Below, one piece after another: positions 9,976 to 20,358 of a stretch of DNA of 64,000 nucleotides. A program made the position numbers and the translations under genes. This DNA is from Isoperla grammatica (lineage: Eukaryota > Arthropoda > Insecta > Plecoptera > Perlodidae): assembly GCA_945910005.1 (NCBI GenBank), contig CAMDTW010000188.1, positions 1-64,000 on the forward strand, read 5' to 3'. Numbering within the stretch: position 1 is the stretch's first letter; the number at the start of each line of letters is the position of its first letter. The notes under the pieces are model-generated. The model was not told the DNA's origin. It saw only the letters and a program-made list of their open reading frames with translations, and made no database searches.

Positions 9976-10497
9976 AAAACTCAAAGCGCCATGCCCAGGA
10001 GCGGACCAGGTGGGCGGTATGTTCTAATTTACATTTACTATCAATTTTAAATGCATTAATTTATTATGAAAGTGTTGACGGTTTTACCATCGGTGGAAAT
10101 AAAATACGTTTTTCATGATTAGTGATCTCATTATTTTGAACAGACATATTTGTTTGGCGCCTTTTTATTACACTACACTTGCTGCATGAGCCGAAAAGTA
10201 GTTGAAGAAATTGCTACACAAAGTGTAGCACTGAGGTAAAACAAACACCTTACACTTGGCTACACTTAATACAAAAACGCCTTTTAGAGTGATTGAGCCT
10301 ACACTAGTGTAAAGTGTAGGTTAGTGTAGGTAAAACAAACAAACCTATTGCTTCTTTCAATAGAGCAAGAAGTAAGTGAGTGAGGAGACCATGTGCCAAA
10401 ACTTACGGCACATTTTAAAGATCGTTACTTTATGTGTTTATTGACGTTTATAACAAATTTTGTGTATTTGTAGTACGGTATATATGTGGAGCTTTTT
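9976..10497. other. Intergenic; cluster of TACACTT/AAGTGTA words
   Basis: The first 40 bp continue the minisatellite unit. At 10165-10345 the words TACACTT and AAGTGTA recur in both orientations and could form small hairpins. No gene is supported. Confidence 0.45.
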
Positions 10498-10572
10498 TTT
10501 CAATTTGATTGATTGAATTTTGGATTTTGGGCGCTTTTAACGGCGAGGGTCATTCGCGCCTCCAAGATGTAT
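10498..10572 (-). mobile_element. SINE-like family C, 3' end
   Basis: TTGATTGATTGAATTTTGG followed by GGGCGCTTTTAACGGCGAGG and GTCATTCGCGCC. The same module occurs at 36612-36665 with a target-site duplication, and a diverged version is at 12060-12145. The TTGA tail style resembles the composite SINE, but the body is different. Confidence 0.65.
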
Positions 10573-10636
10573 GTAATAAGTAAATTATGGGTAAAAAGAT
10601 ATATTTTAAAGTGTAATAGTAATATAAAGAAAACGA

Positions 10637-10830
10637 AAATCGATGTCAATAGGACATTGCCAAAGTCATCATAAGAGAGGGTTAACACATAAGATTCGTT
10701 GTCAGTAGAATATTGCCTAGGTCATCATAAGAGAGAGGGCTTACAGAGTCGTGGTCAGTGGAACATTGCCAAGGTCTTCATAATAGAGGGTTAACAGAGT
10801 CGTTGTCATAATAACATTGCCACGGTCGAC
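10637..10830 (+). repeat. Short tandem repeat, about 52-56 bp x 4, degenerate
   Basis: Four diverged units share CG-[AT]-[TG]-GTCA, ACATTGCC, GGTC-[AT]-TCATAA and GAGAGGG-x-TTA-[AC]-ACA. Unit starts are near 10641, 10697, 10751 and 10802, so the period varies slightly. Confidence 0.75.
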
Positions 10831-11613
10831 ATTAAATGGGAGGAACGCAATATGTCCACAAAGTTCAAAAATTTAGTTATAGAGATGGCGTTGTGCTTCA
10901 TTTCATCCTCTATTAGATGACAAAAAGTCATTCTTTCAAAACGCAATATCGGCAGGGCTACAGCCTGTTGAAAAATACATTTATTTTCATGACGCAATAA
11001 GTCCTTATAAATTTATTTTCAAAATGCAATAAGTCCATTTCCACCTATAGCAACTCAGCTGAGCTGAGTTTGGTCCGTGTGAGAAACAGTGACAGCTCGT
11101 AGTCAACAATGGATGAAACGGTGCTAATCGGAGATGTTGCTAATGGAACTAGAAGAAGACAGACTAGATCCTAGGCCTACGTAGTTTACCTGTGTATGCC
11201 TAGACTTACCATAACCTAAAATTAGTTTGACATTTTTTTCTACTTTATATTCCACGTACGCAAACAAAGATGCCAGTTTGGCAAGCTTCAGATGCCCCTG
11301 CAAACATAATGAAAAAAGTTTACAATGCAAACGAATACTCAAATGTGACGCGATAAGTACGAAGGATGTGGTCTACAAAGACAATAACAAATTGAAGCAG
11401 GATGCTAGATTAGCAACCCTTTAACATGTAAACACTAGAAAACGAAGCCGTGTACGTGGTGATTGGGGCCCACCTAAAAAGCCTCGTGCAGTACAAATAA
11501 CGAACCAGCTATGCGCTGCACCTTTAATACATTAAGGCCTAGGCTAGGCTAAGCCAAGATCTGGGCGATCCAAAAATGGATTTGACTATAATAGTAGGCC
11601 TACTAACGCCTGG
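10831..11613. other. No gene recognised; AGGCCTA-rich
   Basis: Intergenic DNA with several AGGCCTA/CTAGGCC palindromes (11150-11200, 11530-11600). Small frames show no recognisable domain. Confidence 0.45.
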
Positions 11614-11859
11614 GCTCAGCTAGAACAAGCAAGGGAACACAGCATTCGGTTTAATAAGCGGAAATTCAAGTTAAGAGTGAGCTCGGTGAAATTCCTTGGC
11701 CACATCACCGGTGACCAATGAATAAAACCTGACCCAAACAGAATCGAAGCAAAAGTCGATATGAATAAACCGCGGAACAAAGACGAACTGCCAAGATATC
11801 TTGGTGTGGTCAACTATGTAGCCTCTTTCATACCAAACCTTTTGCAAATAGCAGCTTAA
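11614..11859 (+). pseudogene. Ty3/Gypsy reverse transcriptase fragment
   Basis: A single frame reads AREHSIRFNKRKFKLRVSSV, KFLGHITGDQ, a TGA stop, then IKPDPNRIEAKVDMNKPRNK and ELPRYLGVVNYVASFIPNL. This is the thumb/connection segment at the end of the Gypsy RT domain, where K-x-K-F-x-V...V-x-F-L-G-H-x and L-R-x-F-L-G-x-x-N-Y are conserved. The stop lies exactly where functional elements have the G-[IL]-x-P-D-P turn. Both sides end abruptly with no LTR or RNase H nearby, so it is an isolated scrap. Confidence 0.85.
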
Positions 11860-12989
11860 TATTACACTGTCTAAATTGTAGTTGTACATCACTGTCAAGC
11901 ATATGCATACAAATGTGGGCATCACATAATTGACTTGACAAACGGTGTAGGCCTACGAAACAAATTACATTAGCAGTATATCATAGCGTGGCATTTTAGT
12001 GACAAAAGAAGAGGACTTGTGTAAGCTTTTTTGGTATAATGTTGAGTATGAAAAGAAGTTAAATTTTAGAATTTATTGAATTTATTGGGTTTAAGGGCGC
12101 TTCAACCAATAGTTCATTTTGCGCCACCAAGATGGTGTTTTGCAAGCTAAATAATTAAGTAACTATGAAAGTAGTAATCATGTTTTAATTTTATATGAAT
12201 TAAATTTAAGTTATTTTATATTTAATATTGGTTTTAATGTATTTTTTAAAATTGTTGGAAAAAATGTGTGCGGACAAGACATTTTAAAAGTTTAGTTAAC
12301 TCGATTAACGCACTTAGTTTGGTACAATTGCTTATTAAAGAAATGCGCTTGCTTTGAGCTACCACGTAAACATAAATGTGGTCCCAAATACAACCATAAA
12401 TGTTAATTGTTTGTTCTAGATGGAGGAAGTAATGAAAATCATTACTTCAGTGGTGACAATTTCTAAGATAACACAAGAAAATGAACAAGAAAAGTTAGAC
12501 ATTTTGGGAGTCCAGTCAATGACTGAAATAGTTGACGTGAAATTTGAAACTGGTGTTCCTGGATCATTACTGTAATCGAGGCCAGACAACTTCAACGATC
12601 AGTTGAGCAGCTGACAAATGAAGGATGAGTTCATAAGTAACTTCAATGAAGACTAAGGGTGGGTCCCAATGTCTAGTGTTTGCACTAGTCCACCATGCAA
12701 CAATTTAGTGTAGTGTTACGTTATTAATAATTCAATGTTCATTTTATTTGATAATTTTAATGTTGTTGTTTGGTAAGAGTACTGTACGTACTGTTCGCTC
12801 CGTACTATTCTTCGAAACCGGAGCCGGGCGATTGGATGTAGTTCTAGTTGTTGTTGTTGTTGTTGACCTAGCAAAAAAGGCCTATACTTATTTTCACTCC
12901 GAGAAGTGAGTAGAAAATGTATCATCATTTAAAATTTTAACTGATGAGCAGTAACTATCCCCACACTTGTTTATCTTCATGACGATGAT
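11860..12989. other. Intergenic, with a family-C SINE scrap and a possible small exon
   Basis: 12060-12145 (ATTTATTGGGTTTAAGGGCG, GCGCCACCAAGATGG) is a diverged family-C SINE end. At 12420 an ATG follows TTTGTTCTAG, a possible splice acceptor, and opens a 51-codon frame (MEEVMKIITSVVTISKI...) ending at 12574; its family is unknown and its reality doubtful. The rest is AT-rich. Confidence 0.35.
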
Positions 12990-13128
12990 GATAGTTGCGG
13001 TTTTACGTTCTATATTTTTACAACGAGGCTTATCGAGACGATGAGTGTGTGATTATGAGGGTGAAAAAGCGCCACATTACATCCATGCCCAAGCCAGGAT
13101 TCGAACCTGGAACGCAGAGACCGCGGTT
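12990..13128 (-). mobile_element. Composite SINE, head type i (tRNA-derived), 5'-truncated
   Basis: On the minus strand, GTTCCAGGTTCGAATCCTGG is a canonical tRNA B box, followed by GCTTGGGCATGGATGTAATG, TTTCACCCTCATAATCAC and the shared GTCTCGATAAGCCTCGTTG module. A closely matching copy with the fuller tRNA part is at 30900-31098. Confidence 0.8.
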
Positions 13129-13493
13129 TATATAGGGCACTCAAAGGCAATGATTCGCTCCAAGCGGACGAGACGCAATATGTGGAGGTGGAGGAGGGGG
13201 CACATTTCTTTTTGTGGGTTACGAGGTTCTGCCTTTTATTAATCGATATCATGTTTTGTAATTTTGGTTTTTAAGGGAAACTTTAGGTTTCAATAGTTTT
13301 GTGCAGCAGCAATGAGTACCGATGATCAGTTCAAATTAAACACTATGGGCTTGTTCGATTTTCCATTTCCATTTTAGCTCCCCTTGGAGGAGTCACATCT
13401 TCACCGTTACCGGTTTTAGCAACGGCAACAACCAAATTGGCCAGCGCAAACCAACATCCCGTTACGCAGAACCCAAGAGCCTTTTCTTTTATA

Positions 13494-14035
13494 AAATGCC
13501 ATGGGAAAATGTTTTCTCCAGATGTTATGCGGGCAGCAAGGAGGGTAAGTTTGCCGATCCCTCTGACAGGAAGGAGATTGTCTGGATTGTTGTGGCAGAT
13601 ATGATGGATATTGAAGAATATCCATCAATGAGAGACACCATAAAAATAGCCATGGGCATTTGCTCGAAGTACCCCCTGACATTTGGAGACAAGTGGAGCT
13701 TTGGGGATTCTATTGGCGAAGGCCCCATGCCAATGGAGCGTCAAATAAAGTGGAGACTTGACCACGTAAGAGAAAAAAAGAGTTAAGCTAGCCAGACACA
13801 CACAATTGAAACAACCAGCAACTAAATGAAAAGATCGGTATGGAACCATTAAGTGTATGCCAAGTGTTGAGACTTCGTTGCACTCGGTGACTGCCCAACA
13901 AACGATGCCACAATGGTTGAAAGATGAGTTTGAAGAGGAACAGCGGGACGAGGGCCAGGTGCTTGAATATATGCGAAATACTTACCCTTTGCAATTTGCG
14001 AGACATCCTTAGAGATTGGCCATTCCTGTTTACGG
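13494..14035 (+). pseudogene. Two-exon fragment of a metazoan hypothetical-protein family, one frameshift
   Basis: The first open block (13496-13786, 96 codons) reads DPSDRKEIVWIVVADMMDIE, RDTIKIAMGICSKYP and LTFGDKWSFGDSIGEGP. The second (about 13870-14035) reads PQWLKDEFEEEQRDEGQVLE and YMRNTYPLQFA. After a one-base shift it continues RDILRDWPFLFT, ending exactly at a GTGAGT splice donor at 14036. The order K-x-x-A-x-x-I...YP-x-TFGD, then LK-x-x-F, then TYPLQ, then DWPFLF matches an expanded family of fish and invertebrate proteins of unknown function; this is from memory and unverified. The context is all repeats and there is one frameshift, so a retained pseudogene fragment is most likely. 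A sequencing error in a real exon remains possible. Confidence 0.5.
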
Positions 14036-14284
14036 TGAGTTTTTCGATGTAATCATTTTCGCGTCTCAAAGTCGTTTACCTTGCTAATAAAAATCATTGT
14101 ATTCCAGAAACCATAACATAATCGATACAGGCAACATTTATGGATAATATGATTATTTTATTAAGGTGTTTAATTATTATATTTCTCTCATAATATTTCT
14201 ATATAATATTCGTGAAATTGGAAAAAAATTAAAAATTACATTTTTCAAAGGGAATACGTGCTATAGGGTGCACAAATGTGCTTC

Positions 14285-14492
14285 TTTTCAGGTGTAGCTA
14301 GGTATATTACGGGTTTTGAATAGTTGGGAAGAAATGTTGGAGGGCTGTTAGTAAAAACTCTAACCCATCATACACTTTTATGACTGAGAAAACCCTTCAG
14401 TCGGGTTTGCCGGTAGCCGGATTCAAACCGGCGACCTCCCGAATGAGACACTCGCGTGTTATTGCTGAGCCGACTTTTATCGGTGGCAGTAG
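14285..14492 (-). mobile_element. SINE family B (tRNA-derived), minus copy
   Basis: The minus strand carries a B box GTCGCCGGTTTGAATCCGGC preceded by a tRNA-like A-box region (GTCGGCTCAGCAATAACACG). A body follows containing CCCGACTGAAGGGTTTTCTC, AACAGCCCTCCAACATTTCT and TCCCAACTATTC. It matches the plus-strand copy at 31477-31690 in the same order. It ends near the AGGTGT/ACACCT segment. Confidence 0.75.
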
Positions 14493-14841
14493 TACATTTC
14501 CGGGTGTTTTTTAACAGTACTATGAAGTTTAATAGCATTTTCTACATATAATCACATTATATTTTGAGTGTTTTGGAATAGATTGCATTAATAAAAAAAA
14601 CCTGAAACTTGCACACAAAGCGGGGCGGGGAAAAGGGGGAATGATGAACGATCGACCGCAAGCGACCAATCATATCCATCACTTTTATGCAGACAATTTC
14701 ACTCATTAAGTATTATTTTTAATCAAATTTGTTTCTAAAATGCTCAACAATTCCTCTTGAACAGTAATTAATTCACCGATGTTCAATAATAACATTATAA
14801 AAGGATATATTAGTATAATATACCAACCAACAATATAATAT
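14493..14841. other. No feature recognised
   Basis: AT-rich spacer with a short GC-rich patch (GGGGCGGGGAAAAGGGGG near 14620). No gene is supported. Confidence 0.45.
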
Positions 14842-15136
14842 GCCAACGGTTTAGCCGCGGTCGCTTGGCCGGTTCCCATACGAACACCGAAGTTAAGCAA
14901 CTTCGGGCTAGGTCAGGGGGTGACCATTCTCCTCTGAAACACTAGTTACCGTTGGTTAGAGCAGATTGGAGGGTTCGAAAGCTTGTGTAACAGCTTCGTT
15001 CTTCTCGTCAACTGCTCGGCAGTCCAGGTTAGTGGAGAAACCTGACTGGTCAACGTTACAACGTCCTTTCGGATGGGACGTAAAGCTGATGGTCCCCTTG
15101 GTACTTTTCGACAGGAGTAATGTAATGTAATGTAAT
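14842..15136 (+). mobile_element. 5S rRNA-derived SINE (SINE3-like) with TAATG tail
   Basis: The first 115 bp resemble a degenerate 5S rRNA. The ends GCCAACGG (14842) and CCGTTGG (14949-14955) are complementary like 5S helix I. The internal AAGTTAAGCAACTTCGGGC and GGGGGTGACC sit where the 5S box A and box C promoters lie (AGCTAAGC...CGGGC, GGATGGGTGACC). The downstream body contains CCTTTCGGATGGGACGTAAA, a motif known from conserved central domains of animal SINEs (I think the Nin-DC type, unverified). It ends in an AATGT/TAATG short tandem tail. It is not a functional 5S gene because conserved positions are lost. Confidence 0.75.
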
Positions 15137-16640
15137 GCACTTTATTTATTAGCTTAACAGCTATTTTGGCATCCTACGATTGATTTGATTGATTGATTGA
15201 TTAATGGGCTTAACGTCTCATATTTATGCAACGATGGCTAATCGAGACGATGAGCGGGTGATAATGAAGATGAGAAAGATGATAATGAAGAATAAAGCCA
15301 CATCCGAATCAGATCCATTGTACGTCGCGTGAGTCGTCATACGGGAGTCCAGCAAGGGAGGGCAGGGCCAAGTGGGAGGAGAAATATGCAATGGGACAGT
15401 GGGGTGGAAAGGGGATTGGGGTGTGGACTGCACTTCGTCTGACTTCTCCTCCTCGACCAGTCCGGCTTGGGTGGCCCTACCAGAAGCAAACGCTTCCGCC
15501 GGCATAGCTCTCGGGATCAACAAAGCACGCAAACCTGCCCACCACGATAAGGTGGCAGTCCCTGGGCAGGATTTGGCATCCTACATACATTTATTTTTTC
15601 TTCACTATCCACTCCTTACATTTAATTTTAAACAAACCAAAATTATTAATTTCCTTAATTTCTATTGGTAACAGAATATACTGTCTTAATCCTAAATAAA
15701 AAATTGATTTATACAATTTATTTGAACTACAATTAGTCAAATACACATTTCTGTTGATTGCACTTCTTGTACCTATACTGTGCACCATATTAACATAGTC
15801 AAACTTATCCGCTAGATAACTAGGCGACAAGCCCTTCATTATTTTAAACATAACACCATAGCCAGTTACATATTATTATCTACAACAGAGAGCCAATTTA
15901 GTGTTAATAACTTCACTCGTATTGGAACTGTTTTTCTACATTTAATAATACAACGCATTGCTTTATTTTGGATAATTTGCAGCCTGTTAACATCTCCTTG
16001 GTAAGCTTGAAATAAAATTGTTGCACTAAATTCATAATGTGGCTTGATAATTGCATTGTAAACCATTAACCTAGTCCATAAGGAACGATGTCCACTTTTT
16101 CTTCTAAGGTAACCTACCTTTTTTCCAATTTTTTTACAACATAGTTCACGTGGTTTTTAAAATCTAATTTATTATCTATTTTAATATCTAAATATTTATA
16201 GTCATTTACCATTTCTAGCTTAACCCCATTTATTCTTATACAGTTGACATCATTCCATGTATTATAGCTTACATTTATACCACTTCATATAAACATACAT
16301 TTGGATTTATTTACATTCAATTTCAATTTGTTTATCATTAGCCAAATTGCAAAGTTGTCCAAAATATTATTCATTTTACTCATCATTTCATAGACATTTA
16401 AACTCCTTATTGATAAAACCATATCGTCTGCATATAAATTCAAAAAACAATCCCGAGCAAATATGAACACATCGTTTATATATATCAAATATAACAGTGG
16501 CCCCAACACAGATCCTTGTGGGACACCACTTTCACAACTTACACTATTAGATGTAGATCCACCAAATCTCACACGTTGTTTTCTCCCAGTGAGATAATCT
16601 TCAATCCACTTTATTGCTAAATCTTCGACACCATACATAA
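15110..16640 (-). pseudogene. LINE retrotransposon ORF2 fragment (RT and C-terminus), broken, with nested SINE
   Basis: Reading downward from 16638, the frame gives AIKWIEDYLTGRKQRVRFG, ESGVPQGSVLGPLLYLIYIN and LNLYADDMVLSI, the RT finger/palm motifs with the catalytic YADD. Shifted frames continue: 16066-15866 with MVYNAIIKPHYEFSATILFQ and LQIIQNKAMRCIIKC, and 15851-15591 with KIMKGLSPSYLADKF. This is the C-terminal region of Jockey/CR1/L2-like non-LTR elements. The 3' UTR continues past the nested SINE (15178-15571) to AATAAA-like sequence and a CATTA repeat at about 15118-15138, where it meets the tail of the 5S-derived SINE. The endonuclease and first RT motifs are missing, so it is 5'-truncated and frameshifted. 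Confidence 0.85.
15178..15571 (-). mobile_element. Composite SINE, head type ii, inserted in LINE 3' UTR
   Basis: Flanked by TTTGGCATCCTAC at 15165-15177 and 15572-15584 (13-bp target-site duplication). The structure is the same as the 9577-9963 copy: head hairpin at the right end, GATTGATTTGATTGATTGATTGA tail at the left (tail longer than 20 bp, positions 15178-15203). Because it interrupts the LINE, it is younger than that LINE. Confidence 0.93.
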
Positions 16641-17839
16641 ATTACAACTTATCAATTAGGGCTATGTGCCGGTACCGGGTTTCCCCTCCACCCTTTATCA
16701 TCATCATGCATCGTTGTTAATCATGGCATAAAATGCTGTATGGGGCCAATTCACAAATAAATAAAAAATATATAAATAAGTTATATAATATGTGCTTATA
16801 GCAAAAAACATCTGATGACTTTGAAAACAATGAAGCGATGTATTAAGGAGCGAGATAGTTGTAATTTCCAAAGATCTTTGATGAATTCATTTATACAATA
16901 TGCTGTTTAGGAATGAATGACTTCATAGCCCGTCTCGAACATGGTGCTTACAATAAAGGAGCGGGAAGGCGACATTTTAAACTATGGAACCATAATAATA
17001 CGATTTTCAGTTATAAAAGTTATATCCACGTTATTTATGGAAGATGGCTAATCATCTATCGGTTTACGGTATTCTAAGGGCCAGTTGTACAATCACGGTA
17101 TAAAAGTCTTAGATCCGAATCCCCCGGATGGCCTATTCCCAGGATGAAGTTCGTGTTGCGTTGTTCAATCGAAAGTTAGGCAAAGGATGGCCGTCCCAAG
17201 GATAAGTTGCATCTAGGGATTTATTTTCATAAGATGGCAACACAATTGTAGGAATCTGGGGATATTACTTACTACCACCGGGGTTACCATGGTAACTATG
17301 ATACTGTTACGGTTGCTTTACACAAACTGTGTGGAATCCCCAATGCAAGAACTTATGGGCGCAATAGCCAGGAAATACCAACAAGGAAACTCACCGGTCC
17401 TCACCGCGTTCACCTTCCCCCAGCCTCCAACACAAACTCCCGTTTCCAAGCCCACCAAAAACAAAACAAAAGTTCCCTAGCAGCACAGCCTTCTCGGTCG
17501 AACCACAACAAACCAAGGTCTACTTGATTGACGCCTAGCGGCTAGTAGTAGAATACGAGCGCCCGCCGCACTTGCAACAAACAATGTCACGAAATGTCCT
17601 GGGGCACGACATATCTTCGTAACAATACGTAGCCAAGACAACTGAAGTAACAAAACACAGCTTGACATAACCTGTAAATTTTACAACCACATTTGTGCTA
17701 CGCCCACTTTTGTACGCATCGGGTACTTTTACTTATTAATTAGGTATGTCGAAGTCAGCAGAGAAGAAAACTACACAGAGGCGAGCTACCAATTACTCTA
17801 GTGATAAGTGCTGTAGGCTTGCTTATTTAGTCGTCAGTT
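16641..17839. other. No feature recognised
   Basis: About 1.2 kb. A 63-codon frame at 17289-17480 (PQPPTQTPVSKPTKNKTKVP at its end) is Pro/Thr/Lys-rich but has no recognisable family. Otherwise nothing is supported. Confidence 0.4.
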
Positions 17840-17853
17840 TTAAAGCAATCGTA

Positions 17854-18591
17854 ATTGATTGATATTTGGGCTAAACGTCTCATATTTTTGCAACGAGGCT
17901 AATCGAGACAATGATGATTGATTGATTGATTGATTAATGGGGCTTAACGTCTCATATTTATGCAACGATGGCTAATCGAGACGATGAGCGGGTGATAATG
18001 AAGATGAGAAAGATGATAATGAAGAATACAGCCACATCCGAATCAGATCCATTGTACGTCGCGTGAGTCGTCATACAGGGCAGGGCCAAGTGGGAGGAGA
18101 AATATTCAATGGGACAGTGGGGGGGAAAGGGGGTTGGGGTGTGGACTGCACTTCGTCTCTCCTCCTCGACCAGTCCGGCTAGGGTGGCCCTACCAGAAGC
18201 ATACGCTTCCGCCGGCATAGCTCTCGGGATCAACAAAGCACGCAAACCTGCCCACCACGATAAGGTAGCAGTCCCTGGGCAGGTTAAATTTATATTATTC
18301 TAACGTCTCATATTTTTGCAACGAGGCTAATCGAGACAATGAGTGGGTGATATATGAAGATGAAATAGGGGGCTCTTTGGAGGAAAGGGGCAAGTAGGAG
18401 GGCGAGGTGGAAAGGGGAAGGGGGAGGAAAAGGGCGGGGGGACGTTATGGACTGCATTTCATCTGACTTCTCCTCGACCTGTCCGGCTAGGGTGGCCCTA
18501 CCAGAAGCATACGCTTCCGCCGGCATAGCTCCAGGAATCATCAAAGCGCACAAACCTGCACACCACGATAAGGTAGCAGTCCATGGGCAGG
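17854..18591 (-). mobile_element. Nested pair of composite SINEs bounded by one target-site duplication
   Basis: TTAAAGCAATCGTA occurs at 17840-17853 and 18592-18605, so the whole block behaves as one insertion locus. The outer copy is 18305-18591 (head type ii) with its tail and a duplicate of its 3' module at 17854-17917. A second SINE occupies about 17918-18284 with its own TGATTGATTGATTGATTGAT tail. The 3' module AACGTCTCATATTTTTGC...ATCGAGACAATGA is present on both sides of the inner copy. This means either an unusually long duplication (about 45 bp) or a recombination event at insertion. Confidence 0.85.
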
Positions 18592-18605
18592 TTAAAGCAA
18601 TCGTA

Positions 18606-18980
18606 GAAAATAAGAACACAGATGCTATAACTTAACAAGAGAAGGTAAGTGTAGACTATTCTTAAATACATGCAATGAGTAGTCTACAATTAATAACCAC
18701 TTGGCTGACAGTAAGCAACAGTAGACCTAGGATTAATCCTAGGTCTAGGCCTAGCCACAGTCACTAGCCTAGGGCCTACTAATGTGATAGACCTACATCC
18801 AGATTGTTTTATATTCGCATTGGGTTTGAAGTAGGTCTAGGTTGGGTAGGGCTTGAGATAGGCCATCACAAAACCATTTCATCGTAAATCGCATCAAAAT
18901 TGATTTTGGTATTGGTGTTGTCCATGACAACAATGCACTAGACCAGGTCTACTACGATAAACAACTTCACAAACATCAGT
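18606..18980. other. Intergenic, AGGCCTA-rich
   Basis: Several overlapping CCTAGG/AGGCCTAG palindromes at 18725-18780 and 18825-18850. No gene is supported. Confidence 0.45.
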
Positions 18981-18993
18981 TTGTTTTTTTTAG

Positions 18994-19248
18994 AACCTAG
19001 CATGGGAGAAAATTGCACAGAATTTAACAGTGGCGTAACTAGCCCCAGGACGGGGGAACAGTTACGCCACAAGTTCGACTCTCTAAAGAAGTATGCCCGC
19101 AAAGATGCGGCAAAAGCCAGACAGCTGTATCTGGCAACTGGAGGGGGGCCATATGTCGAGTCCACGAACCATCTTTATGAGAAAATCAAAGAAATGATAT
19201 TACTGTCAACCGAAGGAATGCCAAGCATCTTTGATAATGATGGCTTGG
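18994..19248 (+). CDS. Myb/SANT-like DNA-binding domain exon (Harbinger accessory or host-derived)
   Basis: A T-rich acceptor (TTGTTTTTTTTAG, ending 18993) and a GTAAGTG donor at 19249 bound an open exon of about 85 codons. It reads FNSGVTSPRTGEQLRHKFDS, LKKYARKDAAKARQLYLATG and GGPYVESTNHLYEKIKEM. The F-N-S...R-T-x-E-Q-L-R-x-K-[FY]-D-x-L-K-K-x-A-R-K pattern followed by TGGGP matches the Myb/SANT-like domain of MSANTD3-type and Harbinger accessory proteins. The exon has no internal stop. No partner exons were found upstream or downstream. It could be part of a live gene extending into unrecognised exons, or a relic of a Harbinger element like the exon at 56556. Confidence 0.6.
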
Positions 19249-19698
19249 GTAAGTGTATGGGAATACGTATATGTAAGAATGTGTAGGCTAAGCTCACAGC
19301 ATATTTAGGTTTGACATGTGTTGTAGGAACACAACCCTCCAGATGCCATACTAACACAGTCAAAGTTGACAAACTTTTAGACGATTATTATAAGGAAAAA
19401 TAAAGGCCTATACCATTTTTAGTTATTTAGGCATATAAGGTCTACATTCTTATTTACACTAACATTTTTGTCAGATATATCCTGTAGGTATTAATTTCAT
19501 AAATTTTGGTAAACAGTTCTTTTTTTTGCACTTGATTAGTAAAATCACAAAATTCATTAAATACGATGACGACGACGACGACGATCAATGTCAATTTGCT
19601 ATCCCCGTTTGTTATTTGTTTAACATATTATTTTCACCTGTTCACGGATGTAACAAGTAATGATTCCTTGGGGCCTCTTTATTTTAATGAAGATTCCG
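19249..19698. other. Intergenic or intron
   Basis: Downstream of the Myb/SANT donor. Contains a short GAC microsatellite (19567-19585). No exon could be recognised. Confidence 0.4.
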
Positions 19699-19828
19699 AT
19701 GGCACAGTGGGAGGAGAAATATTCAGTGGGACAGTGGGAGGGAAGGGACAGGGTCTCCTTTCGTCGCCTCTTGCGACTAGCAGAGTCACTCTGGGCCAAT
19801 TCTTCCCCAGGCCCAGACGGGCCCTACT
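19699..19828 (-). mobile_element. Composite SINE head type iii fragment
   Basis: GTGGGAGGAGAAATATTCAG, GGGACAGGGTCTCCTTTCG, CGCCTCTTGCGACTAGCAGA and CCCAGGCCCAGACGGG. It matches 39240-39361 and the plus-strand copy at 32517. The 3' module is missing. Confidence 0.75.
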
Positions 19829-20232
19829 TGCTTCGAAATATCATCTTGCGATCTATTTGTATTCCCCAACATACACTTTATTGTGGTTGTACCACCGTAG
19901 AATATATTACGTGCATCATAGGCCTAGTCAAGGCTACAAGGTGGTATCTACCCATATAAATTGAAATAAAAACTGCTTTGAAACAAAGGCACTGTGGGCT
20001 GTGGCTCATGTTTAGGTCTCTGGGGCATAGGCCTACGCTAGGCACCCCAAACGTGTGGGTCTAGGGCCTAGCTAAGCCTTCGTGCAGGGCCCTAGGCCCT
20101 AGCATATATGCCCCAACCCTAGGATCATAATGGGTGAGACCCAGTTAATGTGGCTCTATAGGGGCAGTCTGTATCCTGCTGGCTACTTCAGAGTCATAGG
20201 CCTAAACGTGCTCTTAAATATATGTATACATA
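19829..20232. other. Intergenic, AGGCCTA-rich
   Basis: Dense AGGCCTA, GGCCTAG and CCCTAGGCCC words at 20025-20110. No gene is supported. Confidence 0.45.
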
Positions 20233-20358
20233 AAATGATGATGATTAATAGGGCTTAACGTCTCATATTCTCGCAACTATGGCCAATCGAGACGATGAGT
20301 GGGTGATAATGAAGATGAGAAGATGATGATGAAAAATAAAGCCAAATCCGAATCATAA
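20233..20358 (-). mobile_element. Composite SINE, 3' half
   Basis: ATGATGATGATTAATAGGGC, TTAACGTCTCATATTC and CAATCGAGACGATGAGTGGG, then GATAATGAAGATGAGAAG and AATAAAGCCAAATCCGAATC. It stops at an A-rich stretch before any head. Confidence 0.85.

Noticed and set aside
14842..14956. Functional 5S rRNA gene
   Set aside because: The conserved interior is too diverged, it continues into a SINE body and tail, and there is no T-run terminator at the end.
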